Below are positions 16,355-25,173 of a DNA stretch of 40,407 nucleotides, piece after piece. How positions within the stretch are numbered: position 1 is the first letter of the stretch; the number at the start of each line of letters is the position of its first letter. The stretch is taken from NCBI GenBank assembly GCA_017307335.1, contig JAFKFJ010000190.1:1-40407 (forward strand), written 5' to 3'. The notes beneath the pieces are model-generated. The model worked only from the letters and a program-made list of their open reading frames with translations, searched no databases and was not told the DNA's origin. Source of the stretch: Alphaproteobacteria bacterium (GTDB lineage Bacteria; Pseudomonadota; Alphaproteobacteria; Acetobacterales; Acetobacteraceae). Made by a program: the position numbers and the translations under genes.

Positions 16355-16382
16355 TTGACAGCCCGGCCGCCTCATGTAGCCT
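16355..16382 (+). promoter_or_regulatory. Sigma-70-like promoter of the mgs-gmaS-mgd operon
   Basis: A perfect -35 TTGACA (16355-16360) is followed after 16 bases by TAGCCT (16377-16382), a weak -10 keeping the first T, A and last T, with a TG directly before it. Transcription would begin near 16389, about 22 bases before the mgsA ATG. The weak -10 fits an activated promoter. Confidence 0.5.
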
Positions 16383-16410
16383 CCTTCCGTCATGGGTTGC
16401 AGGGCCCTTC

Positions 16411-17301
16411 ATGTGCGGGATCGTCGGGCTGTTCGCCAAGGATGCGGGGATCGAGGCCGAGCTGGGCGCGCACCTGGCCACCATGTTGACGGCGATGGAA
16501 GATCGCGGCCCGGACAGCGCCGGCTTCGCCGTCTACACGGCGGGCCGCCCTGATACCGTGAAGCTGACGCTGCGGCCGCCGCCGGCCACCGACTCCGACG
16601 CGTTGCTGGCCCGCCTCGGCATCCCCGGCAGCGCCATCGCGCCGCGTGGCACCCATGCCGTCCTGAGCGTGCCGCGCGCGGCGCAGGAGCAGGCGCGCGC
16701 CGCGTTGGCACAGCTTGTTCCGCAGACCGTGCTGGTCGGCGCCGGGGAGCGCATGGAGCTTTACAAGGAAGTGGGCCGCCCCGCGGACGTCGCGCACCAA
16801 TTCGCACTCGCGACCATGCGCGGCACCCACGGCATCGGCCATACGCGCATGGCCACCGAGTCCGCCGTCACCACCGACGGCGCGCATCCGTTCTCGACCG
16901 GGCCGGACCAGTGCCTCGTGCACAACGGCTCGCTCTCCAACCACAACGCGGTGCGCCGCACGCTGCGGCGCCGCGGCTTCGCCTTCGCCACGGAGAACGA
17001 CACGGAAGTCGCCGCCGTCTGGCTGTCCGCGCGCATGCAGGAAGGAACGCCGCTGGATGCGGCGCTGCGCGCCGCGCTGGTGGAGCTCGACGGGTTCTTC
17101 ACGTTCGTCGTCGGCACGGCGACCGGCTTCGCCGTGCTCCGTGACCCGATTGCCTGCAAACCCGCGGTGATGGCCGAGACCAACCGCTATGTCGCATTCG
17201 CCACCGAGTACCGCGCGCTCGCCGATTTGCCCGGCATCGCCACGGCACGCGTGTGGGAGCCGGAGCCGGCCACGGTATACGCATGGCAGCTCGGGCGTTG
17301 A
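16411..17301 (+). CDS. mgsA: N-methylglutamate synthase subunit A (class II glutamine amidotransferase domain)
   Basis: A 296-residue GlxB-like class II amidotransferase. The protein begins MCGIVGLF, so Cys2 becomes the N-terminal nucleophile after Met removal. Other conserved blocks are MEDRGPDSAGF, GHTRMATES, NGSLSNHN and ENDTEV. In MgsABC this subunit is the homologue of the glutaminase part of glutamate synthase; the complex makes N-methylglutamate and ammonia from methylamine and glutamate. The start is fixed by the MCG motif; the longer open frame upstream overlaps the regulator gene and is not coding. It is the first gene of the methylamine operon, 86 bases after the XRE-cupin gene, and overlaps mgsB by 19 bases. 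Identification rests on the whole cluster as well as this protein. Confidence 0.93.
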   Translation: MCGIVGLFAKDAGIEAELGAHLATMLTAMEDRGPDSAGFAVYTAGRPDTVKLTLRPPPATDSDALLARLGIPGSAIAPRGTHAVLSVPRAAQEQARAALAQLVPQTVLVGAGERMELYKEVGRPADVAHQFALATMRGTHGIGHTRMATESAVTTDGAHPFSTGPDQCLVHNGSLSNHNAVRRTLRRRGFAFATENDTEVAAVWLSARMQEGTPLDAALRAALVELDGFFTFVVGTATGFAVLRDPIACKPAVMAETNRYVAFATEYRALADLPGIATARVWEPEPATVYAWQLGR

Positions 17302-18014
17302 GCGTGGCGCAGGCATGCGATGCCGCGGCGGTGGTCGATCTGGCGCGGCAGAGCGTGCGTGAGCTGAATGCAGTGCTGCACGCACTCGGCCCCGAGGACA
17401 ATCGCACGCAGTGGCGCGTGCTGAACCCGGCCGCGCGTCACGCGCTCGCGGTCGGGCTGGCGCAGCCCGTCACCGTCGAGATCGCAGGCCATGCCGGCTA
17501 CTATTGTGCGGGAATGAACCAGCATGCGCGGGTGATCGTGGGCGGAAATGCCTCCACCGGGGTGGCCGAGAACATGATGTCGGGCTTCGTGCATGTGCGC
17601 GGCGATGCCAGCCAGTCGGCCGGCGCCTCGGCGCATGGCGGCATGCTGCTGATCGACGGCAACGCGGCGGCCCGCTGCGGCATCTCGCTGAAGGGCGCGG
17701 ACATCGTCGTGAAAGGTTCGGTGGGCCATCTCTCCGCGTTCATGGCGCAGGCCGGAACGCTGGTCGTGCTGGGCGATGCGGGCGAGAGCCTGGGCGACTC
17801 GATCTACGAGGCGCACCTCTATGTGCGCGGTCGCGTCGCCGGCCTCGGCGCCGACTGCGTGCCGAAGGAGATGCACGAGCCGCACCGGGCCGAACTGCAC
17901 GCGAAGCTCGCGGCCGCCGGGCTGGCGGGCGAGGTCGATATCGGCGACTTCCGCCGCTACGGCTCGGCGCGCCGGCTCTATACCTTCCATGTGGACAACG
18001 CGGCAGCCTACTGA
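17283..18014 (+). CDS. mgsB: N-methylglutamate synthase subunit B (GltB C-terminal beta-helix domain)
   Basis: A protein of about 243 residues corresponding to the right-handed beta-helix at the C terminus of glutamate synthase (GXGXG domain, GlxC-like). Glycine-rich repeats are visible, such as NQHARVIVGGNASTG, SAHGGMLLIDGNAAARCG and KGADIVVKGSVGH. In the complex it links the amidotransferase and synthase subunits structurally. The start is not certain: ATG 17283 overlaps mgsA by 19 bases, while in-frame TTG 17298 and GTG 17304 are alternatives, and none has a strong ribosome site. It ends in TGATG, where its stop shares one base with the mgsC start. Confidence 0.92.
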   Translation: MAARALSVAQACDAAAVVDLARQSVRELNAVLHALGPEDNRTQWRVLNPAARHALAVGLAQPVTVEIAGHAGYYCAGMNQHARVIVGGNASTGVAENMMSGFVHVRGDASQSAGASAHGGMLLIDGNAAARCGISLKGADIVVKGSVGHLSAFMAQAGTLVVLGDAGESLGDSIYEAHLYVRGRVAGLGADCVPKEMHEPHRAELHAKLAAAGLAGEVDIGDFRRYGSARRLYTFHVDNAAAY

Positions 18015-19339
18015 TGGACGCGACCCCGCGCACGCCGCCGCGCTTTTCGGCAACCTTCGATCCGCACACGCTGGCCGAGATCCGTCGCGCTGCCGCGACC
18101 GGCATCTACGACATCCGTGGCGGCGGCGCGAAGCGCAGGCTGCCGCATTTCGACGACCTGCTGTTCCTCGGCGCGTCCGTCAGCCGCTACCCGCTCGAGG
18201 GCTATCGCGAGCGTTGCGAGACCCATGTCGTGCTCGGCACGCGCTTTGCGAAGAAGCCGCTGGAGCTGAAGATCCCTATCACCATCGCCGGCATGAGCTT
18301 CGGCGCGCTCTCGGCACCCGCCAAGGAGGCGTTGGGGCGCGGCGCGACGCTCGCCGGCAGTTCCACCACCACCGGCGACGGCGGCATGACGGCGGAGGAG
18401 CGGGAGCACTCGGAGAAACTCGTCTATCAGGTGCTTCCGTCGCGCTACGGCATGAACCCCGACGACCTGCGCCGCGCCGACGCGATCGAGATCGTCGTCG
18501 GCCAGGGCGCCAAGCCCGGTGGTGGCGGGATGCTGCTGGGCCAGAAAATCTCGCCGCGCATCGCCGCGATGCGCACGCTGCCGGAGGGGATCGACCAGCG
18601 CTCGGCCTGTCGCCATCCGGACTGGACCGGGCCGGACGACCTGCAGATCAAGATCGAGGAGCTGCGCGAGATCACCGACTGGGAGAAGCCGATCTACGTC
18701 AAGGTCGGCGCTTCGCGCCCCTACTACGATACCGCCCTGGCGGTGAAGGCCGGCGCCGACGTCGTGGTGATCGACGGCATGCAGGGCGGTACCGCGGCGA
18801 CGCAGGACGTGTTCATCGAGCATGTCGGCATCCCCACGCTGGCCGCGATCCGGCCGGCGGTGGCGGCATTGCAGGAACTTGGCCTGCACCGGAAGGTCCA
18901 ACTCGTCGTCTCGGGCGGCGTGCGCAGCGGTGCCGACGTGGCGAAGGCGCTGGCGCTGGGGGCCGACGCGGTTTCCATCGGCACCGCGGCGCTGGTGGCC
19001 CTCGGCGACAATGACCCGGCCCATGAAGCGGACTACGCCGCACTCGGCACCGTCGCGGGCGCCTATGACGACTGGCAGGAAGGCCGCGATCCGGCGGGCA
19101 TCACGACACAGGACCCGGCGTTGACCGCCCGGCTCGATCCGCTGCTCGGCGGGCGCCGGCTTGCCAACTACCTCGCGGTGATGACGCTGGAGGCGCAGGC
19201 GATCGCGCGCGCCTGCGGCAAGAGCCACCTGCACAACCTCGAGCCCGAGGACCTCGTGGCGCTGACCATCGAGGCGGCGGCGATCGCACGTGTGCCCCTG
19301 GTCGGCACGGAGTGGATTCCGGGGCAAGGAGGGGGCTGA
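18014..19339 (+). CDS. mgsC: N-methylglutamate synthase subunit C (FMN-binding glutamate synthase domain)
   Basis: A 441-residue homologue of the glutamate synthase central/FMN domain (GlxD-like). Conserved blocks include ITIAGMSFGALSAPAKEALG, VGQGAKPGGGGMLLGQK, KVGASRPYYDTALAVKAGAD, DGMQGGTAATQ and SGGVRSGADVAKALALGADA, which line the FMN site. This is the catalytic subunit that joins the amine to the glutamate-derived carbon skeleton. The position where classical GltB has clustered cysteines for a 3Fe-4S centre reads GRDPAGITTQDP with no cysteine, so the cluster appears absent. ATG 18014 is coupled to the mgsB stop in TGATG. The gene is followed by a 101-base gap and gmaS. Confidence 0.93.
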   Translation: MDATPRTPPRFSATFDPHTLAEIRRAAATGIYDIRGGGAKRRLPHFDDLLFLGASVSRYPLEGYRERCETHVVLGTRFAKKPLELKIPITIAGMSFGALSAPAKEALGRGATLAGSSTTTGDGGMTAEEREHSEKLVYQVLPSRYGMNPDDLRRADAIEIVVGQGAKPGGGGMLLGQKISPRIAAMRTLPEGIDQRSACRHPDWTGPDDLQIKIEELREITDWEKPIYVKVGASRPYYDTALAVKAGADVVVIDGMQGGTAATQDVFIEHVGIPTLAAIRPAVAALQELGLHRKVQLVVSGGVRSGADVAKALALGADAVSIGTAALVALGDNDPAHEADYAALGTVAGAYDDWQEGRDPAGITTQDPALTARLDPLLGGRRLANYLAVMTLEAQAIARACGKSHLHNLEPEDLVALTIEAAAIARVPLVGTEWIPGQGGG

Positions 19340-19440
19340 TGCCGGAGGCTTACATCGCCGCTTCGGCAAAGTGACAGGGGAAGTCTCGGGAATCCCTGGG
19401 GCGGCTGGGCTTGCGGGTTTGAAGAGGGGGCGGGCGGCCG

Positions 19441-20742
19441 ATGGCGATCGACTTGGCGGCGGCGGCGCGTGAGCGCGGCATCACGTACTTCCTGATCTCG
19501 TTCACCGACCTGTTCGGCACGCAGCGCGCGAAGCTGGTGCCGGCCGCGGCAATTGCCGAGATGGCACGCGCCGGCGCGGGCTTCGCCGGCTTCGCCGCCT
19601 GGCTCGACATGACGCCCGCCGATCCCGACGTGATGGCGATCCCCGATCCCGGCAGCCTGATCCAGTTGCCCTGGAAGCCGGAGGTGGGTTGGCTCGCCGC
19701 CGATCCGTGGATGGCGGGCAAGCCGGTCGCGCAGGCGCCGCGCCTCGTGCTGAAGCGCGTCGCCGAGGCCGCCGCCGCGCAGGGCTGGGAGATGCAGTCC
19801 GGCGTGGAGTGCGAGTTCTTCCTGCTGGCGTCCGACGGCACCGCCATCGCCGATCCCGCCGACCGCCAGAAGAAGCCCTGCTACGACCAATCCGCGCTCA
19901 TGCGACGCTACGACGTCATCAGCGAGATCTGCGACGCGATGCTCACCCTCGGCTGGGGCGCCTATCAGAACGACCATGAAGACGCCAACGGCCAGTTCGA
20001 GATGAACTGGTGCCACGCGCCGGCACTCGTCACGGCCGACCGCCATGTGTTCTTCAAGTTCATGGCCAAGTCGATCGCCGAGAAACACGGCCTGCGCGCG
20101 ACCTTCATGCCCAAGCCGTTTCTCGATCTCACCGGCTCGGGGTGTCACGTGCATATCTCGCTCTGGCAGCAGGGGCGCAACGCGTTCGCCGACGCGGCCG
20201 GCGCGCTCGGCCTGTCGCAGCTTGGCTACCACTTCATCGGCGGCGTCATGGCGCATGCCGAGGCGCTGTGCGCGCTGACCAATCCGACGGTGAACAGCTA
20301 CAAGCGGATCAACGCGCCGGTGACCGCCTCGGGCGCGACCTGGGCGCCGAACGCCGTGACCTACGGCGGCAACAACCGCACCCACATGATTCGCATTCCC
20401 GACGATGGGCGCTTCGAGTTCCGCCTGGCCGACGGCGCGGCCAACCCGTATCTGCTGCAGGCCGGCCTGCTCGCCGCCGGGCTCGACGGTATCAGCGGGC
20501 GGCGCGATCCGGGGCCGCGACTGGACATCAACATGTACACGCACGGCCACACCGTCACCGACGCGCGCCGCCTGCCGCTCAACCTGCTTGACGCGCTGCG
20601 CGCCTTTGCGGCGTCGGCACCACTGCGCGCGGCGCTCGGTGAGGAATTTGCCCGTGCCTATGTCACCATGAGAACGCAGGACTGGCACGACTACGCCGGG
20701 CAATTGACGGCGTGGGAGCGCGAGACAACGCTCGACTGCTGA
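19441..20742 (+). CDS. gmaS: Gamma-glutamylmethylamide synthetase
   Basis: A 433-residue glutamine synthetase-like ligase that makes gamma-glutamylmethylamide from glutamate, methylamine and ATP. The N terminus (YFLISFTDLFGTQRAKLVPA, then GAGFAGFAAWLDMTP) is characteristic of GmaS rather than GlnA. Glutamine synthetase fold motifs are present: VECEFF and ANGQFEMNW for metal binding, GSGCHVHISLW at the ATP/metal site, and NPTVNSYKRI. Length fits GmaS. ATG 19441 is chosen by alignment of the N terminus; the G-rich ribosome-site candidate is about 11 bases upstream. The stop overlaps the mgdA start (TGATG). Position between mgsC and mgdA, in one operon, supports the assignment strongly. Confidence 0.95.
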   Translation: MAIDLAAAARERGITYFLISFTDLFGTQRAKLVPAAAIAEMARAGAGFAGFAAWLDMTPADPDVMAIPDPGSLIQLPWKPEVGWLAADPWMAGKPVAQAPRLVLKRVAEAAAAQGWEMQSGVECEFFLLASDGTAIADPADRQKKPCYDQSALMRRYDVISEICDAMLTLGWGAYQNDHEDANGQFEMNWCHAPALVTADRHVFFKFMAKSIAEKHGLRATFMPKPFLDLTGSGCHVHISLWQQGRNAFADAAGALGLSQLGYHFIGGVMAHAEALCALTNPTVNSYKRINAPVTASGATWAPNAVTYGGNNRTHMIRIPDDGRFEFRLADGAANPYLLQAGLLAAGLDGISGRRDPGPRLDINMYTHGHTVTDARRLPLNLLDALRAFAASAPLRAALGEEFARAYVTMRTQDWHDYAGQLTAWERETTLDC

Positions 20743-21992
20743 TGTCCTATTCGGTCTTCAGGCTGGCGCGCGAGGCGCTGCGCGGCCAAGTCGGCTGGAA
20801 GCCGGCATGGCGCGACGCCGCGCCGAAGCCCGGCTACGACGCGGTGGTGGTCGGTGGTGGCGGGCACGGGCTCGCCACCGCCTATTACCTCGCGAAGGAA
20901 CATGGCCTCGCCAACGTGGCGGTGCTGGAGAAGTCCTGGATCGGCTCCGGCAATGCCGGGCGCAACACCACCATCATCCGCTCCAACTACCTGCTGCCCG
21001 GCAACGAGCGTTTCTACGAATGGTCGATGAAGTTGTGGGAGGGGCTGGAGCAGGAGCTGAACTACAACACGATGGTCAGCCAGCGCGGCGTGCTGAACCT
21101 CTATCATTCCGACGCCCAGCGCGACGCCTATGCGCGGCGTGGAAATGGCATGCGGCTGCACGGCGTCGACGCCGATCTGCTGGATGCGGCGCAGGTACGT
21201 GCGCGGCATCCATATCTCGACTTCGACAATGCACGCTTTCCGATCCGCGGCGGCTTGCTGCAACGCCGCGGCGGCACGGCGCGGCACGATGCGGTGGTGT
21301 GGGGCTATGCACGCGGCGCCGATCGGCGTGGCGTCGATATCGTGCAGAACTGCGAGGTTGTCGGCATCGACGTCGTGAACGGCAAGGTGCGCGGCGTGCG
21401 CACCACGCGCGGCGACATCGTGGCGAACAAGGTGGCGCTCGCCTGCGCCGGCAACTCATCGCGCGTGGCGTCGCTCGCTGGCCTGCGCCTGCCCATCGAA
21501 AGCCACGTACTGCAGGCCTTCGTCTCGGAAGCGATCAAGCCGCTGATCGACGGCGTCATCACATTCGGAGCCGGGCATTTCTACATCAGCCAATCCGACA
21601 AGGGCGGGCTGGTGTTCGGCGGGGATATCGACGGCTACAGCAGCTACGCTCAGCGTGGCAGCCTGCCGGTGGTGGAGGACGTGATGGAGGGCGGCATGGC
21701 GGTTCTGCCGATGCTCGGCCGCCTGCGGGTGCTGCGGCAGTGGGGTGGCATCATGGACATGAGCATGGATGGCTCGCCGATCATCGACCGCACGCCGATT
21801 GCGGGCCTCTATCTCAATGCCGGCTGGTGCTATGGCGGTTTCAAGGCAACGCCGGCGTCGGGGTGGTGCTTTGCGCACCTGATCGCCCACGACGCGCCGC
21901 ATCCGGCGGGCGATGCGTTCCGGCTCGATCGCTTCGTCACCGGGGCCGTGTTGGATGAGAAAGGTGTCGGCGCACAGCCGAACCTTCACTGA
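20742..21992 (+). CDS. mgdA: N-methylglutamate dehydrogenase subunit A (sarcosine oxidase beta-like)
   Basis: A 416-residue flavoprotein homologous to the beta subunit of heterotetrameric sarcosine oxidase. The FAD-binding Rossmann motif is VVVGGGGHGLATAYYL (residues 35-50), and the second flavin region SWIGSGNAGRNTTIIRSNYL follows. His182 in GTARHDAVVWGYA aligns with the histidine that carries covalent FMN in the sarcosine oxidase family. In this cluster the enzyme oxidises N-methylglutamate, giving back glutamate and releasing the methyl group as a C1 unit. ATG 20742 is coupled to gmaS by TGATG; an earlier ATG at 20712 lies within gmaS and is disfavoured. The stop is coupled to mgdB in the same way. 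Confidence 0.94.
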   Translation: MSYSVFRLAREALRGQVGWKPAWRDAAPKPGYDAVVVGGGGHGLATAYYLAKEHGLANVAVLEKSWIGSGNAGRNTTIIRSNYLLPGNERFYEWSMKLWEGLEQELNYNTMVSQRGVLNLYHSDAQRDAYARRGNGMRLHGVDADLLDAAQVRARHPYLDFDNARFPIRGGLLQRRGGTARHDAVVWGYARGADRRGVDIVQNCEVVGIDVVNGKVRGVRTTRGDIVANKVALACAGNSSRVASLAGLRLPIESHVLQAFVSEAIKPLIDGVITFGAGHFYISQSDKGGLVFGGDIDGYSSYAQRGSLPVVEDVMEGGMAVLPMLGRLRVLRQWGGIMDMSMDGSPIIDRTPIAGLYLNAGWCYGGFKATPASGWCFAHLIAHDAPHPAGDAFRLDRFVTGAVLDEKGVGAQPNLH

Positions 21993-22243
21993 TGCGCATT
22001 CCCTGCCCGCATTGCGGCGAGCGCGCCAGCGAGGAGTTTTCGTACCTCGGTGCCGCTGATCCCCTGCGCCCGCCGCCGGATGCGACCGCCGAAGCCTGGC
22101 ACGCGTACGTCTTTCTGCGCGACAATCCGGCGGGCAACCTGCGCGAGTTCTGGCATCACGTGCATGGCTGCCGGCGCTGGCTGATCGTCACGCGCGACAC
22201 GCGCACGCATGCGATCGCTGCCTGCGTGGATCCTCGCGCATGA
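21992..22243 (+). CDS. mgdB: N-methylglutamate dehydrogenase subunit B (sarcosine oxidase delta-like)
   Basis: A small 83-residue zinc subunit homologous to SoxD. The N terminus MRIPCPHCGERASEEF supplies Cys5 and Cys8, and the C-terminal block REFWHHVHGCRRW supplies histidines (55, 56, 58) and Cys60; two cysteines, one histidine and one cysteine form the zinc site in the family. The start is coupled to mgdA (TGATG) and the stop overlaps the mgdC start (ATGA). Length is slightly below the usual 90-110 residues, lost mainly at the C terminus. Confidence 0.93.
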   Translation: MRIPCPHCGERASEEFSYLGAADPLRPPPDATAEAWHAYVFLRDNPAGNLREFWHHVHGCRRWLIVTRDTRTHAIAACVDPRA

Positions 22244-25173
22244 TGCGGCTCGCCGCCGGTGGCCTGATCGACCGCAGCCGGAGTGTGCGATTCGCCTTCG
22301 ACGGGCGGGTGTATACCGGCCATCCGGGCGACACGCTGGCCTCCGCACTGCTTGCCAACGGCGTGCGGCTGCTGGGACGCTCGTTCAAATATCATCGCCC
22401 GCGCGGCATCATGACGGCAGGGCCGGAAGATCCGTGCGCCCTGGTGGAGCTGCGCACGGGCGCGCGCCGCGAACCGAACACGCCTGCCACCGCCGTAGAG
22501 CTGTTCGACGGGCTGGAGGCACAGAGCCAGAACCGCTTCCCGAGCCTCCGCTTCGACCTGATGGCGGCGAACGGCTGGCTCGCGCCGCTGCTCGCCGCGG
22601 GATTCTACTACAAGACCTTCATGTGGCCCGCAGGGTGGTGGGAGCGTGTCTACGAGCCGCTGATCCGCCGCGCCGCCGGCCTCGGCCGCGCGTCGGGCCT
22701 GCCCGACCCGGACACCTATGACCGCGCGCATCTGTTCTGCGACGTGCTGATCATCGGTGCCGGCCCTGCCGGTCTTGCGGCGGCGCTGGCGGCGGGGCGG
22801 AGCGGCGCGCGCGTCGTGCTGTGCGAGGCCGACGCGCGGCTCGGCGGAAGGCTGCTAGCGGAGACCTGCGAAATCGACGGCCAGCCCGGTGCGGCGTGGG
22901 CCACGTCGACCGAGGCGACGCTGCGCGCCTTCCCGGAACTGCGCGTCCTGACGCGCACGACGGTGTTCGGCGCTTACGATCACGGCACCTATGCGGCGGT
23001 GGAACGACTCGCCGACCACCAGCCCTTCCCGGACGCCCACCAGCCCCGCGAGCGCGTGTGGCGGATCGTGGCGAAACGTACGGTGCTGGCGGCAGGCGCG
23101 GTCGAGCGCCTCGTGGCGTTTCCCGGCAACGACCGGCCAGGCGTGATGCTGGCCGGCGCGGTGCGATGCTACCTGAACCGCTACGCGGTTGCACCCGGGC
23201 AGACCGCCGTCGTCGCCACCGGCGGCGCGGAGGGCTGGCGCACGGTGGAAGCCCTGGCCGCGCGCGGCATCCGCGTCGCGGCGGTGGTGGATCGCCGCGC
23301 CGAGGTGCCGCCGGCGCAGGCGGCGCTGGCGCAGCGGATCGGCGCGCGGCTGTTCGCCGGGGCGCGGATCGGTGCAACCCGAGGTGCAACCAACCTGCGC
23401 ACCGTTATCGTGGAAGGTGCAACCGGCGGGGCGCAGCGGCTCACCGCCGATCTGCTGGCCGTGGCCGGCGGGTGGAACCCGCAGGTGCAGCTCGCCTGCC
23501 ATCTCGGCGGGCGGCCGGTGTGGGACGAAACCCGCGCGGCCTTCCTGCCCCCCACCACGCCGCCGCCGGGCATGGAGGTGGCGGGTGCCGCCGCCGGCCG
23601 CTTCGGCCTGGGCGAGAGCCTGCGCGACGGCACGCGGGCCGGCAGCGACGCGGCCGTCGCGGCTGGCTTCGCGACCACGGCGCCAGAGCCGCCGAGCGCG
23701 CCGGACGACGACACGCCCGCAACCCCCATCTGGCTCATGCCGGGCAGGAAGGCGTTCGTCGATCTGCAGCACGACGTGACGATGGACGACATCGCCCTCG
23801 CCCATCGCGAAGGCTTCCGCGCCGTCGAGCACTTCAAGCGCTACACCACGCACGGCATGGCGACCGACCAGGGGAAGACCGGCGGCGTGCTCGGCATGGC
23901 GGCGATGGCGGCGCTGACCGGGCGGAGCATGGCGGAGACCGGCACCACCCTGCACCGCCCGCCTAGCACACCGGTCGCCATCGGCGCACTGGCGGGGCGC
24001 CATCGCGGCAAGGACTTTCGGCCCACGCGGCTGACACCGGGCCATGCCTGGGCCGCCGAACAGGGCGCGTCCTTCGTCGAAAGCGGCGTGTGGCTGCGGG
24101 CGCAATGGTTCCCCCGCGCGGGCGAGACCGAGTGGCAGCAATCGGTCGACCGCGAGGTCCTTGCGGTGCGCAACGGCGTTGGCGTCAGCGACGTCTCCAC
24201 GCTCGGCAAGATTGAGCTCGCAGGTCCGGACGGCGGCGCTTTTCTCGACTTCCTCTACATCAACATGCTCTCGACGCTGCCGGTGGGGCGCGTGCGCTAC
24301 GGCGCCATGCTGCGCGAGGACGGGTTTGTCCTCGACGACGGCACGGTGGCGCGGCTGGAGGCTGAACGGTGGGTCATCACCACCACGACCGCCAATGCCG
24401 CGCGGGTGCTGGCGCATATGGAGTTCGCGCATCAGGTTCTGCGCCCGAACCTGCGCGTCGCCTTCGTCTCCGTCACCGATCGCTGGGCGCAATATGCCGT
24501 CGCCGGGAAGCGGGCGCGCGAGGTGATCCAGGCCGTGCTTGAGCACGCCATCCCGGACGCCGCGTTCCCCGCCATGGCCTGCGGGACGTTCGGGAGCGCG
24601 CGGCTGTTCCGCATCTCGTTTTCCGGCGAACTGGCCTACGAGATTGCCGTTCCGGCGCGCGAAGGGGATGCGCTGGTCCGCCGCATCGTCGCGGCCGGCG
24701 CGGTGCCGTATGGGCTGGAGGCGCTGGGCGTGCTGCGAATCGAGAAGGGACATCCCGCCGGCGGCGAGCTGAACGGGCAGACCACCGCGCGCGACCTCGG
24801 CCTGGGTCGGCTGCTGTCGGCCCGCAAGGACTTCATCGGGCGCGCGATGGCGTTGCGCCCGGCGTTGCTGGACCCGGCGCGGCCCACACTGGTCGGGCTG
24901 CGTCCGGCCGATCGGCGGACGCGGCTGCGGGCCGGGGCCCATCTGCTGCCGCGCGATGCGCCCGCGCGCATCGAACACGACCAGGGCTGGATCACCTCCG
25001 CCGCCTTTTCGCCCACGCTGGGGCACCCGATCGCTCTCGCGCTGCTGACGAACGGTCCGGCGCGGCATGGCGAACGCCTGCGCGCCCACGACCCGGTGCG
25101 CGACGGCGAGACGGAGGTGGATGTCGTGGAGCCCTGCTTCGTCGACCCGGAAGGACTGCGCCTGCGTGGCTGA
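22240..25173 (+). CDS. mgdC: N-methylglutamate dehydrogenase subunit C (sarcosine oxidase alpha-like)
   Basis: A 977-residue large subunit. The first 100 residues form the ferredoxin-like domain of SoxA (VYTGHPGDTLASALLANGV, SFKYHRPRGI). A dinucleotide-binding domain starts at about residue 165 (VLIIGAGPAGLAAALAAG). Near residue 540 the conserved block HGMATDQGKTGGVLG marks the dehydrogenase core. From about residue 610 to the end lies an aminomethyltransferase (GcvT-like) domain, which in this family binds tetrahydrofolate and can capture the C1 unit as methylene-tetrahydrofolate. ATG 22240 overlaps the mgdB stop. Three copies of the 9-mer GGTGCAACC occur at 23371, 23383 and 23416, coding for Gly-Ala-Thr. 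The frame is intact throughout. Confidence 0.94.
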   Translation: MMRLAAGGLIDRSRSVRFAFDGRVYTGHPGDTLASALLANGVRLLGRSFKYHRPRGIMTAGPEDPCALVELRTGARREPNTPATAVELFDGLEAQSQNRFPSLRFDLMAANGWLAPLLAAGFYYKTFMWPAGWWERVYEPLIRRAAGLGRASGLPDPDTYDRAHLFCDVLIIGAGPAGLAAALAAGRSGARVVLCEADARLGGRLLAETCEIDGQPGAAWATSTEATLRAFPELRVLTRTTVFGAYDHGTYAAVERLADHQPFPDAHQPRERVWRIVAKRTVLAAGAVERLVAFPGNDRPGVMLAGAVRCYLNRYAVAPGQTAVVATGGAEGWRTVEALAARGIRVAAVVDRRAEVPPAQAALAQRIGARLFAGARIGATRGATNLRTVIVEGATGGAQRLTADLLAVAGGWNPQVQLACHLGGRPVWDETRAAFLPPTTPPPGMEVAGAAAGRFGLGESLRDGTRAGSDAAVAAGFATTAPEPPSAPDDDTPATPIWLMPGRKAFVDLQHDVTMDDIALAHREGFRAVEHFKRYTTHGMATDQGKTGGVLGMAAMAALTGRSMAETGTTLHRPPSTPVAIGALAGRHRGKDFRPTRLTPGHAWAAEQGASFVESGVWLRAQWFPRAGETEWQQSVDREVLAVRNGVGVSDVSTLGKIELAGPDGGAFLDFLYINMLSTLPVGRVRYGAMLREDGFVLDDGTVARLEAERWVITTTTANAARVLAHMEFAHQVLRPNLRVAFVSVTDRWAQYAVAGKRAREVIQAVLEHAIPDAAFPAMACGTFGSARLFRISFSGELAYEIAVPAREGDALVRRIVAAGAVPYGLEALGVLRIEKGHPAGGELNGQTTARDLGLGRLLSARKDFIGRAMALRPALLDPARPTLVGLRPADRRTRLRAGAHLLPRDAPARIEHDQGWITSAAFSPTLGHPIALALLTNGPARHGERLRAHDPVRDGETEVDVVEPCFVDPEGLRLRG

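Noticed and set aside
15496..16410. Open plus-strand frame continuing upstream of mgsA
   Set aside because: It overlaps the XRE-cupin gene in a different frame, and mgsA must start at MCG to expose its catalytic cysteine. High GC content keeps frames open by chance.
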